Of a stretch of 64,000 nt of DNA, positions 42,257 to 50,312 are shown in pieces. The stretch's first letter is position 1. Each line of letters begins with the position of its first letter. A program made the position numbers and the translations under genes. Source of the DNA: Streptomyces sp. XM4193 (GTDB lineage Bacteria; Actinomycetota; Actinomycetes; Streptomycetales; Streptomycetaceae); assembly GCF_023072595.1 (NCBI RefSeq), contig NZ_JALLGK010000002.1:496001-560000 (forward strand), read 5' to 3'. The notes under the pieces were generated by a model that was not told the origin of the DNA, did no database searches, and worked only from the letters and a program-made list of their open reading frames with translations.

Positions 42257-42721
42257 TCAGGTGGTCTGTTTGAGGTGGCGGGCGAAGGTGCGGGCTTCGG
42301 CGAGGTCGTCGTCGTTCGGCCGGTTCTTGTTGACGCCGCCGACGAGCCGCAGCGGCGCCCAGGTGTCGAAGGCCCGGCAGGAGTAACGGCCCTGCACCGT
42401 ACGGCCCTTGGACTCCAGCAGCCGCACCAGCGGCCGGAAGAAGGGCGCCGGCGGCAGCTCCGGGAACCCGCTGGTGGCGAAGACGAACGTGCGGCCCGGT
42501 CCGACTGGAAGCGCCTTGGCCACGTCCAGGAGGCTGGGGTGGAGCCTGGCGTAGAAGACGCCGGAGCCGAAGCCGACGAGGTCTGCCTCCGCCAGCAGCG
42601 CGGGGTCCGCGTTCGCCTCCTCGGCCGTGACGACCCTCGCGTCGAGCTCCGCCGCCATGGCCTCGGCGATCTTGCGGGTGTTGCCGTGCGACACGGACGT
42701 GCACACGATGACGGTCCTCAT
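42257..42721 (-). CDS. Flavodoxin family protein
   Basis: 154 residues, FMN-binding flavodoxin fold. CTSVSHGNTRKIAEAMA is the phosphate-binding loop; GFGSGVFYARLHPSLL and VFATSGFPELPP flank the isoalloxazine. It resembles the flavodoxin domain of small NADPH/menaquinone-type oxidoreductases. ATG 42721 has GGGA upstream. It is downstream of gadB on the same strand but separated by 237 bases of repeats. Confidence 0.85.
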   Translation of the reverse strand: MRTVIVCTSVSHGNTRKIAEAMAAELDARVVTAEEANADPALLAEADLVGFGSGVFYARLHPSLLDVAKALPVGPGRTFVFATSGFPELPPAPFFRPLVRLLESKGRTVQGRYSCRAFDTWAPLRLVGGVNKNRPNDDDLAEARTFARHLKQTT

Positions 42722-42801
42722 GGCGGGGGTCCCTTCGGTTGCCTGCTTCACACAGGCATGACGGAGCGCGAGTGCCGGATGTGACATCGGGGACGCTTCA
42801 G

Positions 42802-42870
42802 TCGGTGCGTCGGTGCGTCGGTGCGTCGGTGCGTCGGTGCGTCGGTGCGTCGGTGCGTCGGTGCGTCGGG
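42802..42870. repeat. 8-bp tandem repeat, 8.6 units
   Basis: GTCGGTGC is repeated eight times without error plus GTCGG, in the gap between gadB and the flavodoxin gene. It is non-coding on the strand of its neighbours. A second short repeat, about three units of GGCTGCCGG, lies at roughly 42905-42936. Confidence 0.9.
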
Positions 42871-42958
42871 TGTGCGCGTACGGGCGCTGCGTGCGCGTAC
42901 GCGGGCTGCCGGGGCTGCCGGGGCTGCCGGGGCTGCTGTGGGCACGGCGGGTGGGCTG

Positions 42959-44332
42959 TCAGTGGTGGAAGGACTGTTGGGGTGGCGGGGTGCCGGCGGT
43001 GAGGTCGTCCACGGCGGCGCGGATGTCGTCGACCAGTAGTGCGATCTTGTCGTGGCTGATGCCGTGCCGGATCAACACCCGCTGGACGACCGTCTGTTCG
43101 CGGTCGGCGGGCAAGGGGTACGCGGGCACCTGCCAGCCGCGTCGGCGCAGCCGGTCGGTGAGGTCGTGGAGGGTGAAGCCCGCGCGGTCGGGGTCGGCGA
43201 GTGTCCAGGAGACGGCGGGCAGGGCGGTGCCGCCGTCGTAGAGCAGCCGGAAGGGGCCCATCGAGGAGATGTCGCCCGCCAGTGCGCAGGCGGTGCGGCG
43301 GCAGGCGGTGAGTACGGCGCGGTAGCCCTCGTGGCCGAGGCGCAGCAGCGTGTAGTACTGCGCGACGATCTCCCCGGCGGGGCGGGTGAAGTTGAGTGCG
43401 AAGGTGGGCATCTCGCCGCCGAGGTAGCTGACGCGGAAGACGAGGTCGTCCGGGAGCAGTTCGGCGGTGCGCCAGATGATCCAGCCCACTCCCAGCGGTG
43501 CCATTCCGTACTTGTGGCCCGAGGCGTTGATGGAGGCGACGCGGGGCACCCGGAAGTCCCACGGCAGCGCGGGTTGGAGGAAGGGCGCCACGAAGCCGCC
43601 GCTGGCCGCGTCCACGTGGATCGGGATGTCCAGGCCCAAGTCCCTCTGCACGGCGTCGAGTTCGGCGGCGAGCGCGGCCACCGGCTCGTAGTCGCAGGTG
43701 TAGGTGACGCCGAGGATGGCGACGACGCCGATGGTGTTCTCGTCGATGTGCGCGCGGAGTTGGTGGGGGCGCAGGCCGGTGGCGGCCGGCTCCAGCGGGA
43801 CCTGGCGCAGCTCCACATCGAAGTACCTCGCGAATTTCTCCCAGCAGACCTGGACCGGGCCGCACACCAGGTTGGGCCGGTCGGTCGGTTTGCCCTCGGC
43901 GCGGCGGCTTTCGCGCCAGCGCCATTTGAGCGCGAGGCCGCCGAGCATCGCCGCTTCGCTGGAACCTGTGGTCGAGCAGCCCGCGGTGCCGCGTCCCGCG
44001 GGGGAGTGCCAGAGGTCGGCGAGCATGTGGACGCAGCGGGATTCGATCTCGGCGGTCTGCGGGTACTCGTCCTTGTCGATCATGTTCTTGTCGAGGCACT
44101 CGTCCATCAGTGCGTGGACCTGGGGTTCGGCCCAGGTGGTGCAGAAGGTGGCGAGGTTCTGCGAGGAGTTGCCGTCCAGCGCGAGTTCGTCGCGGACCAG
44201 CGCGTGGACGGTCTCCGGTGGCGAAGTGCGCTTGGGGACCCGGTGTTTGGGCAGCGGTTCCTGGCTCAGCGGATGGCTGTAGACGTCGCCGGATTCGTCG
44301 CCGCGGCCGTGTTCCACCTGGTGCAGCGCCAT
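42959..44332 (-). CDS. gadB: Glutamate decarboxylase
   Basis: 457 residues, cytoplasmic PLP enzyme converting glutamate to GABA and CO2 with consumption of a proton. Lys274 in NASGHKYGMAPLG is the PLP lysine; TGSSEAAMLGGLALKWRW and HVDAASGGFVAPFL bind cofactor. Length and motifs match GadB. No GABA antiporter gene (gadC) is adjacent, so a role in acid resistance is uncertain; GABA metabolism or spore-related functions are options. Confidence 0.95.
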   Translation of the reverse strand: MALHQVEHGRGDESGDVYSHPLSQEPLPKHRVPKRTSPPETVHALVRDELALDGNSSQNLATFCTTWAEPQVHALMDECLDKNMIDKDEYPQTAEIESRCVHMLADLWHSPAGRGTAGCSTTGSSEAAMLGGLALKWRWRESRRAEGKPTDRPNLVCGPVQVCWEKFARYFDVELRQVPLEPAATGLRPHQLRAHIDENTIGVVAILGVTYTCDYEPVAALAAELDAVQRDLGLDIPIHVDAASGGFVAPFLQPALPWDFRVPRVASINASGHKYGMAPLGVGWIIWRTAELLPDDLVFRVSYLGGEMPTFALNFTRPAGEIVAQYYTLLRLGHEGYRAVLTACRRTACALAGDISSMGPFRLLYDGGTALPAVSWTLADPDRAGFTLHDLTDRLRRRGWQVPAYPLPADREQTVVQRVLIRHGISHDKIALLVDDIRAAVDDLTAGTPPPQQSFHH

Positions 44333-44468
44333 GGCCGGCCCTCTCTGCTCGTCGCCCGTGCCCCCGCCCGTCCCACGCTGGCAGCGGAGGCGGGGGCGGG
44401 GCGAAGGAGAGGGGGCCGAACGGGTGGTGGGTGCGGCGGGAGCAGCGGGTGCGGCGAGGCGCGAGGTC

Positions 44469-44497
44469 TTGACAGCGGTGAAGGTCCGGACCAGCGT
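44469..44497 (+). promoter_or_regulatory. Putative promoter of the beta-helix protein gene
   Basis: A perfect -35 TTGACA (44469-44474), 17 bases, and a -10-like CAGCGT (44492-44497) lie about 85 bases before the ATG. The -10 is weak (only A and final T match), so confidence is limited. Confidence 0.35.
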
Positions 44498-44582
44498 TCA
44501 GGGCTGTCCCGGTCCGCTCCCGCCGCGCGCCTCGTCGCCGGCTTGTCCTGCTCTGCCCGCGCCTCGCCCCCAGGAGTGCCGT

Positions 44583-45614
44583 ATGCCGTCCCGACGCCGT
44601 GCCGCCCGAGCCCGCCGCGCCGTACTGACCTGCTCAACGTCCCTCGTGGTGCTGGGAGTTGTCTGCACGACCAGCGCCTCGGCCGCCCCCGGCCCGAACG
44701 GCCCGAACGCTCCGCGCGCGGCGAGCGCCGCCGCCTCCGTACGGGTGGCGGACGGCGGGGAGCTGAAGGAGGCGCTGGCGTCGGCCGAGCCCGGGCAGAC
44801 GATCGAGCTGGCCGACGGCGTGTACGCGGGCAACTTCAAGATCAACCGGCCGGGCGAGCGCGAGAACCGGATCATCCTCACCGGTTCCGCCGACGCCGTC
44901 CTGACCGCGCCGAGCGGCGGCGGGTACGGGCTGCACGTCGACTCCGCGAGCCACTGGACGATCCACGGGGTCACCGTCACCGGCGGCCAGAAGGGCGTGA
45001 TGGTCGACGCGAGCGACTACGTCGTGCTCGACTCGATCACCGTGCACGACCTGACGATGGAGGGCGTGCACTTCCGCAGGTCCAGCAGCCACGGCGTGCT
45101 GAAGAACTCCACGGTTCGCGACACCGGCACCGACGGCCGCGGCATGGGCGAGGGCGTGTACATCGGCTCGGCCAACACCCTGGACGACCGCAGCGACCGC
45201 GTGCGGATCGAGAACAACACCATCGGCCCCCGGGTGCGCGGTGAGAACGTCGACATCAAGGAGGGCACCACCGGTGGAATCGTCTCGGGGAACACCTTCC
45301 ACGGCGACGGTCTCGCGAACGTCCACTACGACGACTCCTGGGTCGACGTGAAGGGCAACGACTACCTCATCGAGAACAACACCGGAGTGGGCACGCTCAA
45401 CGACGGTTACCAGACGCACAGTCCGCAGCCCGGCTGGGGCTGCGGCACCGTCTTCCGCGGCAACGACTCGGACCTCGCCGGTGCCACCGGCAGCGGACGG
45501 TACGCGTTCGAGATCACCAATTACGACGCCGCTTCCTGCCCGGTGACGATCGCCTCCGACAACACGGTGACCGGCGGCGACGGCCTCGCGACCCCGGGAG
45601 TCCCGATCGGCTGA
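44583..45614 (+). CDS. Secreted right-handed beta-helix protein (pectate-lyase-like)
   Basis: 343 residues. A twin-arginine-like basic N-terminus (MPSRRRAARARRA) and hydrophobic segment end near ASAAPG. A parallel beta-helix follows: ELKEALASAEPGQTIELADGVYAGNF is the first coil, then repeats such as GVTVTGGQKGVMVDASDYVVL and RVRIENNTIG. This is the scaffold of polysaccharide lyases and glycosidases; a DGxxMxEGVYIG region and ENVDIKEGTTG may form the active cleft. Substrate unknown; plant-cell-wall or exopolysaccharide breakdown is plausible. GGAG precedes ATG 44583. Confidence 0.85.
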   Translation: MPSRRRAARARRAVLTCSTSLVVLGVVCTTSASAAPGPNGPNAPRAASAAASVRVADGGELKEALASAEPGQTIELADGVYAGNFKINRPGERENRIILTGSADAVLTAPSGGGYGLHVDSASHWTIHGVTVTGGQKGVMVDASDYVVLDSITVHDLTMEGVHFRRSSSHGVLKNSTVRDTGTDGRGMGEGVYIGSANTLDDRSDRVRIENNTIGPRVRGENVDIKEGTTGGIVSGNTFHGDGLANVHYDDSWVDVKGNDYLIENNTGVGTLNDGYQTHSPQPGWGCGTVFRGNDSDLAGATGSGRYAFEITNYDAASCPVTIASDNTVTGGDGLATPGVPIG

Positions 45615-45713
45615 ACCGAAGCCCGCCGGGCCGCGCCGGGCCGTTCCGCGCCGGAGAGGGCCGCGCCGCGACGGCTCCGCGCTGACCCTGTGCCGCGCTG
45701 ACCCTGTGCCGCG

Positions 45714-46505
45714 CTAGACCATTGTCGTGAGAACGCCGCCGTCGGCTCGGACCGCGGCTCCGTTGGTGGCTGCCGACAGCGGGCTGGCCAGGTAGAGCGC
45801 GAGTTGTGCGATTTCGGACGGTTCGATGAAGCGTTGCAGGAGTGTGGTCTGGTTGGCGCCGATGATCGCGGCCTTCAGGTCGTCGGTCGGCATGTTCTGG
45901 GCCCGGGCGATGCCGGTGACGGTGTCCGCGACGCCGTCCGACCAGGTGGGTCCGCCGAGGATCGTGTTGACGGTGACCTCAGTTCCACGGGTGGTCTTGG
46001 CGAGGCCGTTGCCGAGGGCGATCATCGCTGCCTTCGTCGCTCCGTAGTGCACCATGTCGGCGGGGATGTTCACTCCCGATTCGCTGCTGATGAAGATGAT
46101 GCGGCCCCAGTTCCTGTCGAGCATGCCCGGCAGGACTTGGCGGGAGAGTCGGACGCCGCTCATGACGTTGACGTCGAAGTAGTGCTGCCACTCGTCGTCG
46201 GAGACATCGACGAAGCGGCTGAGGCCGAAGAGGCCGACGTTGTTGACGAGGATGTCGAGATCACCCAGTGACTTCAGCAGGTGCTGGACTTGGGCGGCAT
46301 CGCTGAAGTCGGCGACGAGTCCGGAGACTTCGGCGTCGGGCAGCTCGACGCGGAGCCGCTGCAGGGCGTCCTGGACGCCGCTCTCGCTGCGCCCGTTGAT
46401 GATCACTGTCGCGCCTTCGCCGAGCAGCGCGCGTGCGACGGCGAAGCCGATGCCGTGTGTCGAACCGCTGATGAAGGCGGTCTTGTCTTTGAGTCGCAGG
46501 TCCAT
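45714..46505 (-). CDS. SDR family oxidoreductase
   Basis: 263 residues, classical short-chain dehydrogenase: cofactor motif SGSTHGIGFAVA, NNVG (variant of NNAG), catalytic Ser in FISSESGV and YGATK (Tyr/Lys). The NGR after beta-2 suggests NADP(H). It is divergent from the MarR gene and the doubled operator between them suggests MarR control. Substrate unknown. Confidence 0.9.
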   Translation of the reverse strand: MDLRLKDKTAFISGSTHGIGFAVARALLGEGATVIINGRSESGVQDALQRLRVELPDAEVSGLVADFSDAAQVQHLLKSLGDLDILVNNVGLFGLSRFVDVSDDEWQHYFDVNVMSGVRLSRQVLPGMLDRNWGRIIFISSESGVNIPADMVHYGATKAAMIALGNGLAKTTRGTEVTVNTILGGPTWSDGVADTVTGIARAQNMPTDDLKAAIIGANQTTLLQRFIEPSEIAQLALYLASPLSAATNGAAVRADGGVLTTMV

Positions 46506-46542
46506 GGAGCTTCTCGTTCCTGTGGTGCCGTACCGGCTGTTT

Positions 46543-46593
46543 TGACTTTCCCAGTCAAGTAAAACTAGGACGCGATGACTTTCCTGGTCAAGT
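46543..46593. promoter_or_regulatory. Two copies of an operator between SDR and MarR genes
   Basis: TGACTTTCC(CA/TG)GTCAAGT occurs at 46543-46560 and at 46576-46593, 33 bases apart (about three helical turns). Each is a palindrome around TGAC...GTCA; the first extends to TTGACT-N5-AGTCAA. Likely sites of the adjacent MarR protein, covering both promoters. Confidence 0.75.
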
Positions 46594-46614
46594 GATCATG
46601 GCTAGGGTGGCGCG

Positions 46615-47097
46615 ATGGCACGACTCAACAGCAACGATCTTGAAACCTGGTCGGCCCTGGCCACCGTCCTGGAATGGCTACCGGCTGCTCTCGACACGCA
46701 GCTTCAGCGGGACGCCGCACTGACACACTTCGAGTACGGCGTGATGTTCGCGCTCGCCCACGCGGAGGACCGCACCCTACGGATGAGCACCCTGGCCGGC
46801 TACTCCAACAGCTCCTTGTCCCGCCTCTCGCGCGCGGTGGCCCGACTGGAGGCGAAGGGCTGGATGCGCCGGGCGGCCGACCCGACCGACGGCCGCTTCA
46901 CTCTCGCCATCCTCACCGACGTCGGCGAGCGCAAGGTCGAGCAGGCCACCCCCGGACACGAGGCCACCGTCAACCGGCTGGTCTTCGATTCCCTGACCAT
47001 GGCCCAGGCGAGGCAACTGCGCGATATCAGCCGCCGCATCACGACGGCCATCAGCACCGAAGACGGCTGGATGCTGCCCCCCAAGGCCACTTCGTAG
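46615..47097 (+). CDS. MarR family transcriptional regulator
   Basis: 160 residues, dimeric winged helix: MSTLAGYSNSSLSRLSRAVARLEAKGWMRRAADPTDGR is the recognition helix and wing. It follows the operator pair and probably represses both itself and the divergent SDR gene, with release by an aromatic or phenolic ligand. ATG 46615 is 22 bases after the second operator copy. Confidence 0.9.
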   Translation: MARLNSNDLETWSALATVLEWLPAALDTQLQRDAALTHFEYGVMFALAHAEDRTLRMSTLAGYSNSSLSRLSRAVARLEAKGWMRRAADPTDGRFTLAILTDVGERKVEQATPGHEATVNRLVFDSLTMAQARQLRDISRRITTAISTEDGWMLPPKATS

Positions 47098-47126
47098 GTG
47101 CACCCAGCTCCCGGGCCCGCGCCGCG

Positions 47127-48017
47127 CTACGCCCGCCCGGCGGTTTCGCGGGCCACCGCCTCTCCGGCGGTCGCCCCGATCGCCTCCGCGTGGGCGGCCA
47201 GGCGTCGCAGGCCCTCCTGCGAGGGGCTGCCGGGCGGTGCGGTCCACACGACGATGAACTGGTCGGAGTCGGTCGAGCTGGTCAGGGTGTCCCAGTCCAG
47301 GTCGAGGGTGCCGGCGGCGGAGTGGACGAACTCCTTGCTGCCGGTGCCCTGGACGGCGACCTCGTGCCCCTCCCACCAGCGGGTGAACTCCTCGTACGGC
47401 GCCATCTTCGCGATCAGGCGGCCGAGTTCGGGGGTCTCGGGGCGGCCGGCGGTGTGCATCCGCAGATACGCCACGCACGCCCGGGCGCCCGACGCCCAGT
47501 CCGCGTACAGGTCCCGCATCTCCGGCCTGTCGAACAGCAGCCAGACGTAGTTCAGGTCCTCCTCGGGGAGCTTCCCGAAGTCGAGGAAGAGCGCGGAGGC
47601 CAGCCGGTTCCAGGCCAGTACGTCCATGGTGGTGGACAGGACGAGCGCGGGGGAGTCGCCGAGGGTGTCCAGAAGCCTGCGGGTGTGCGAGGAGACGGTG
47701 CGCGCCGAGTGCGCGAGCCGCGTCTGCGCGGGCTTTCCGGCCAAGTGGAAGAGGTAGGTGCGCTGGTCCGGCGAGAGACGCAGGGCGCGGCTGACGCTCT
47801 CCAGGACCGGCATCGACGCGTCGATCCTGCCCTGCTCGATCCGCGTGTAGTAGTCGGTGCTGATCGAGGCGAGCTGTGCCACCTCCTCGCGGCGAAGTCC
47901 CTGCACCCGGCGAGGAGTTCCGAGGTCGGGCAGGCCGACGCCCGCGGGGCTCAGCTCGGCCCTGCGGGTCTTGAGGAAGGTGCCCAGCTCTTTCACGTCT
48001 CCGCTGCCACTAGTCAT
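47127..48017 (-). CDS. XRE regulator with MmyB-like ligand-binding domain (copy 1)
   Basis: 296 residues. HTH: RRVQGLRREEVAQLASISTDYYTRIEQGR; the rest is the MmyB-like domain (VLAWNRLASALFLDFGKLPEEDLNYVWLLF; RWWEGHEVAVQGTGSKEFVH; LDLDWDTLTSSTDSDQFIVVWTA), which binds fatty-acid-like ligands in the homologue studied. It closely parallels the next gene upstream. Convergent with the MarR gene. A short palindrome CACACAGTGTG lies at its start region (about 48016-48028) and could be its operator. Confidence 0.88.
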   Translation of the reverse strand: MTSGSGDVKELGTFLKTRRAELSPAGVGLPDLGTPRRVQGLRREEVAQLASISTDYYTRIEQGRIDASMPVLESVSRALRLSPDQRTYLFHLAGKPAQTRLAHSARTVSSHTRRLLDTLGDSPALVLSTTMDVLAWNRLASALFLDFGKLPEEDLNYVWLLFDRPEMRDLYADWASGARACVAYLRMHTAGRPETPELGRLIAKMAPYEEFTRWWEGHEVAVQGTGSKEFVHSAAGTLDLDWDTLTSSTDSDQFIVVWTAPPGSPSQEGLRRLAAHAEAIGATAGEAVARETAGRA

Positions 48018-48110
48018 GCACACAGTGTGACGTGAACCGTCCAACGAGGGGCGGTTTCCCGACAGTTGGGCGACTCGGCGCCCCGTCCGGATGTTCGGAC
48101 GGGTGCCGTT

Positions 48111-49091
48111 TCAGAGCTGGTCGCTTCCGTCTGCGGGTCGTCGACGGTCGCTGTTCGACGGATCCGGCCCGCTCCGTGGCCCTTCTGTTTCGGACGAGCC
48201 CGCTCCGGTCGAGTCCGCTCCGGCCGACTCCGCTCCGGTCGAGCCTGTTTCGGAGGAGCGGGACCAGGAGGCGAGGATGTGCAGACCGTCGTGCGAGGGC
48301 GTACCGCGTTCCGCCGTCCAGAGGAGCACCTGCTGTCCGTCGGTGCCGATGGCGGCCAACGACTCCCAGTCCAGAGTGAGTTCGCCGACGATCGGATGGT
48401 GCATCGTGGTGGTGCCGACGGTGCGCGCCGGCGCTTCGTGCGCACCCCACCAGCGGCGGAAGTGCTCGTCGCGGACGGAGAGTTCACCGACGAGGGAGGT
48501 CAGCCGAGGGTTGTCCGGGTCCCGCGCGGCCTCTGTCTGCAGCTGCGTCACACAGGTGCGGGCGACGTGCTCCCAGTCCGCGTGCAGCTTCCGCATCGCC
48601 GGGTCGCAGAAGAGGATGCGGACGAAGTTCCGCTGTTTCTCCGGGACTTGGGAGAAGTCCGTGATCAGCGCCGCGGCCAGGGAGTTCCAGGCGAGGACTT
48701 CCATGCTTCTGCCGAGGACGAGGGCGGGCGTGGTGTGCAGATCGTGGAGGACTCTGCGCAGTCGCGGCCGGGCCTGCTGGGCGGCGCGCCGCACCGGGCG
48801 TTCGGCCAACTCTCCGGCGAGTGCGAAGAGTTGTGCCCGCCGATCGTCGTCCAGGTGCAGCACCCGGGCGAGCTTGATCAGCACGGCGGCGGAGGGGCGG
48901 GCGCGGCCCTGTTCGAGGCGGGTGTAGTAGTCGGTGCTGATCGCGGCGAGCGCGGCGACCTCCTGGCGGCGCAGTCCGCTCACCCGTCGGCGGCCTCCGG
49001 CCTCCGGCAGACCGACGGTGCGCGGGCTCAACTCGCCCCGGCGAGCCCTCAGGAAGGCTCCGAGCCCGTCGGTGCGTGCGCTGTCACTCAT
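48111..49091 (-). CDS. XRE regulator with MmyB-like ligand-binding domain (copy 2)
   Basis: 326 residues, paralogue of the adjacent XRE: HTH RRVSGLRRQEVAALAAISTDYYTRLEQGR, then MmyB-like domain (EVLAWNSLAAALITDF, RWWGAHEAP, ELTLDWESLAA). The C-terminal ~40 residues are a Ser/Thr/Gly/Ala/Asp low-complexity tail (TGAESAGADSTGAGS) from a short DNA repeat. It is divergent from the alpha/beta hydrolase gene and probably controls it, as such regulators typically do for neighbouring oxidoreductases or hydrolases. Confidence 0.88.
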   Translation of the reverse strand: MSDSARTDGLGAFLRARRGELSPRTVGLPEAGGRRRVSGLRRQEVAALAAISTDYYTRLEQGRARPSAAVLIKLARVLHLDDDRRAQLFALAGELAERPVRRAAQQARPRLRRVLHDLHTTPALVLGRSMEVLAWNSLAAALITDFSQVPEKQRNFVRILFCDPAMRKLHADWEHVARTCVTQLQTEAARDPDNPRLTSLVGELSVRDEHFRRWWGAHEAPARTVGTTTMHHPIVGELTLDWESLAAIGTDGQQVLLWTAERGTPSHDGLHILASWSRSSETGSTGAESAGADSTGAGSSETEGPRSGPDPSNSDRRRPADGSDQL

Positions 49092-49351
49092 GTCGGCCAG
49101 TCTGTGCCCGGTGCGGGCTGCCGTGGCAGGGAGGAATCCGTCCCTGGCTGAGCCGTTCCGCGGGTGGGATTCTGCTCCGCAAGCGGGACGCGGACCGAGG
49201 CCGAAGCCTTCCGCAACCCGGGGAAACTCCGAACGCCCGTTCCTTGCAGCCGTGTTGGCGTGCGGTGCGACCGCGTTCCTCGACCGGTTTTCCTGATCGT
49301 CGACACCGCCGCGATCGGCTGGGCGCGCGGCATGAGCAGAGGGAGTCAGGC

Positions 49352-50293
49352 GTGGAAGCCATCACCTTCCCGAACGGGCCGATCACGATGGCAGGCAACC
49401 TCCATCTCCCCGACGACCTCCGCGCCTCAGAGCGCCGTCCGGCTGTCGTCACCGTGCATCCGGGCGGCGGTGTGAAGGAGCAGACGGCCGGGCTCTACGC
49501 GGCCAGGCTCGCCGAACAGGGCTTCGTCGCGCTCGCCTACGACGCCTCCTACCAGGGCGCCAGCGGCGGGCAGCCGCGCCATCTGGAGGACCCCGGGGCG
49601 AGAGTGGAGGACGTACGGGCGGCCGTGGACCACCTCCAGTCGCTGGAGTGCGTCGACGCCGAGCGCCTGGGCGTCCTGGGGGTCTGCTCCGGCGGCGGCT
49701 ACGCGGTCAACGCCGCGATGACCGACCACCGGTTGCGGGCGGTCACCACCGTCTCCGCGCTCAACATCGGCAGCGGCTACCGCAGGGGCTGGACGGGCAA
49801 CGGGCTGGACGCCGCCGCCGTACCGACCCTGGTCGCCGCCGCGCAGCAGCGCACCACCGAATCGCAGGGCGGCGCCCCTGCCTACATCCCCTACGTCCCG
49901 GCTGATCCGGCCGCCGGTACGCCGCGGGACCTGGTGGAGGCGTCCGAGTACTACCTCACTCCGCGCGGCCGGCACGTCAACGCGGAGAACAGGAAGCTCT
50001 TCGCCCGCAGTATCGCCAAGATCTTCGCCTTCGACGCCTTCCACCTCGTCGAGGATCTGCTCACCCAGCCGGTCCTGATGGTCGCGGGCAGCGAGGCCGG
50101 GTCGCTGTGGCACACCACCGAACTGCACGGCCGGGTGCGCGGACCGAAGCGGCTGGTGGTCGTGGAGGGCGGCGCGCACATGGATTTCTACGACGTACCC
50201 AAGTACGTCGACCGCGCGGTCGAGGAGGCCGTCGCCTTCTTCCGGGAGTCGCTGCACGCCCCCGCGGAGCGGCCCGAGGCCGAGGACGGCTGA
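49352..50293 (+). CDS. Alpha/beta hydrolase, dienelactone-hydrolase-like (Cys nucleophile)
   Basis: 313 residues. The nucleophile elbow reads GVCSGGGY: a G-x-C-x-G with Cys112 where most hydrolases have Ser, as in dienelactone hydrolase. The HPGGGVKEQTAG oxyanion region and the late GGAHMDFYD histidine complete the triad pattern, with DASYQGAS before. Substrate unknown. GAGGGAG precedes GTG 49352. It is divergent from the XRE/MmyB gene. Confidence 0.85.
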   Translation: MEAITFPNGPITMAGNLHLPDDLRASERRPAVVTVHPGGGVKEQTAGLYAARLAEQGFVALAYDASYQGASGGQPRHLEDPGARVEDVRAAVDHLQSLECVDAERLGVLGVCSGGGYAVNAAMTDHRLRAVTTVSALNIGSGYRRGWTGNGLDAAAVPTLVAAAQQRTTESQGGAPAYIPYVPADPAAGTPRDLVEASEYYLTPRGRHVNAENRKLFARSIAKIFAFDAFHLVEDLLTQPVLMVAGSEAGSLWHTTELHGRVRGPKRLVVVEGGAHMDFYDVPKYVDRAVEEAVAFFRESLHAPAERPEAEDG

Positions 50294-50312
50294 GCCCCTG
50301 GCCCGGCGCGGT

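Noticed and set aside
42802..42870. CRISPR-like array
   Set aside because: The units are 8 bases with no spacers, so this is a simple tandem repeat.
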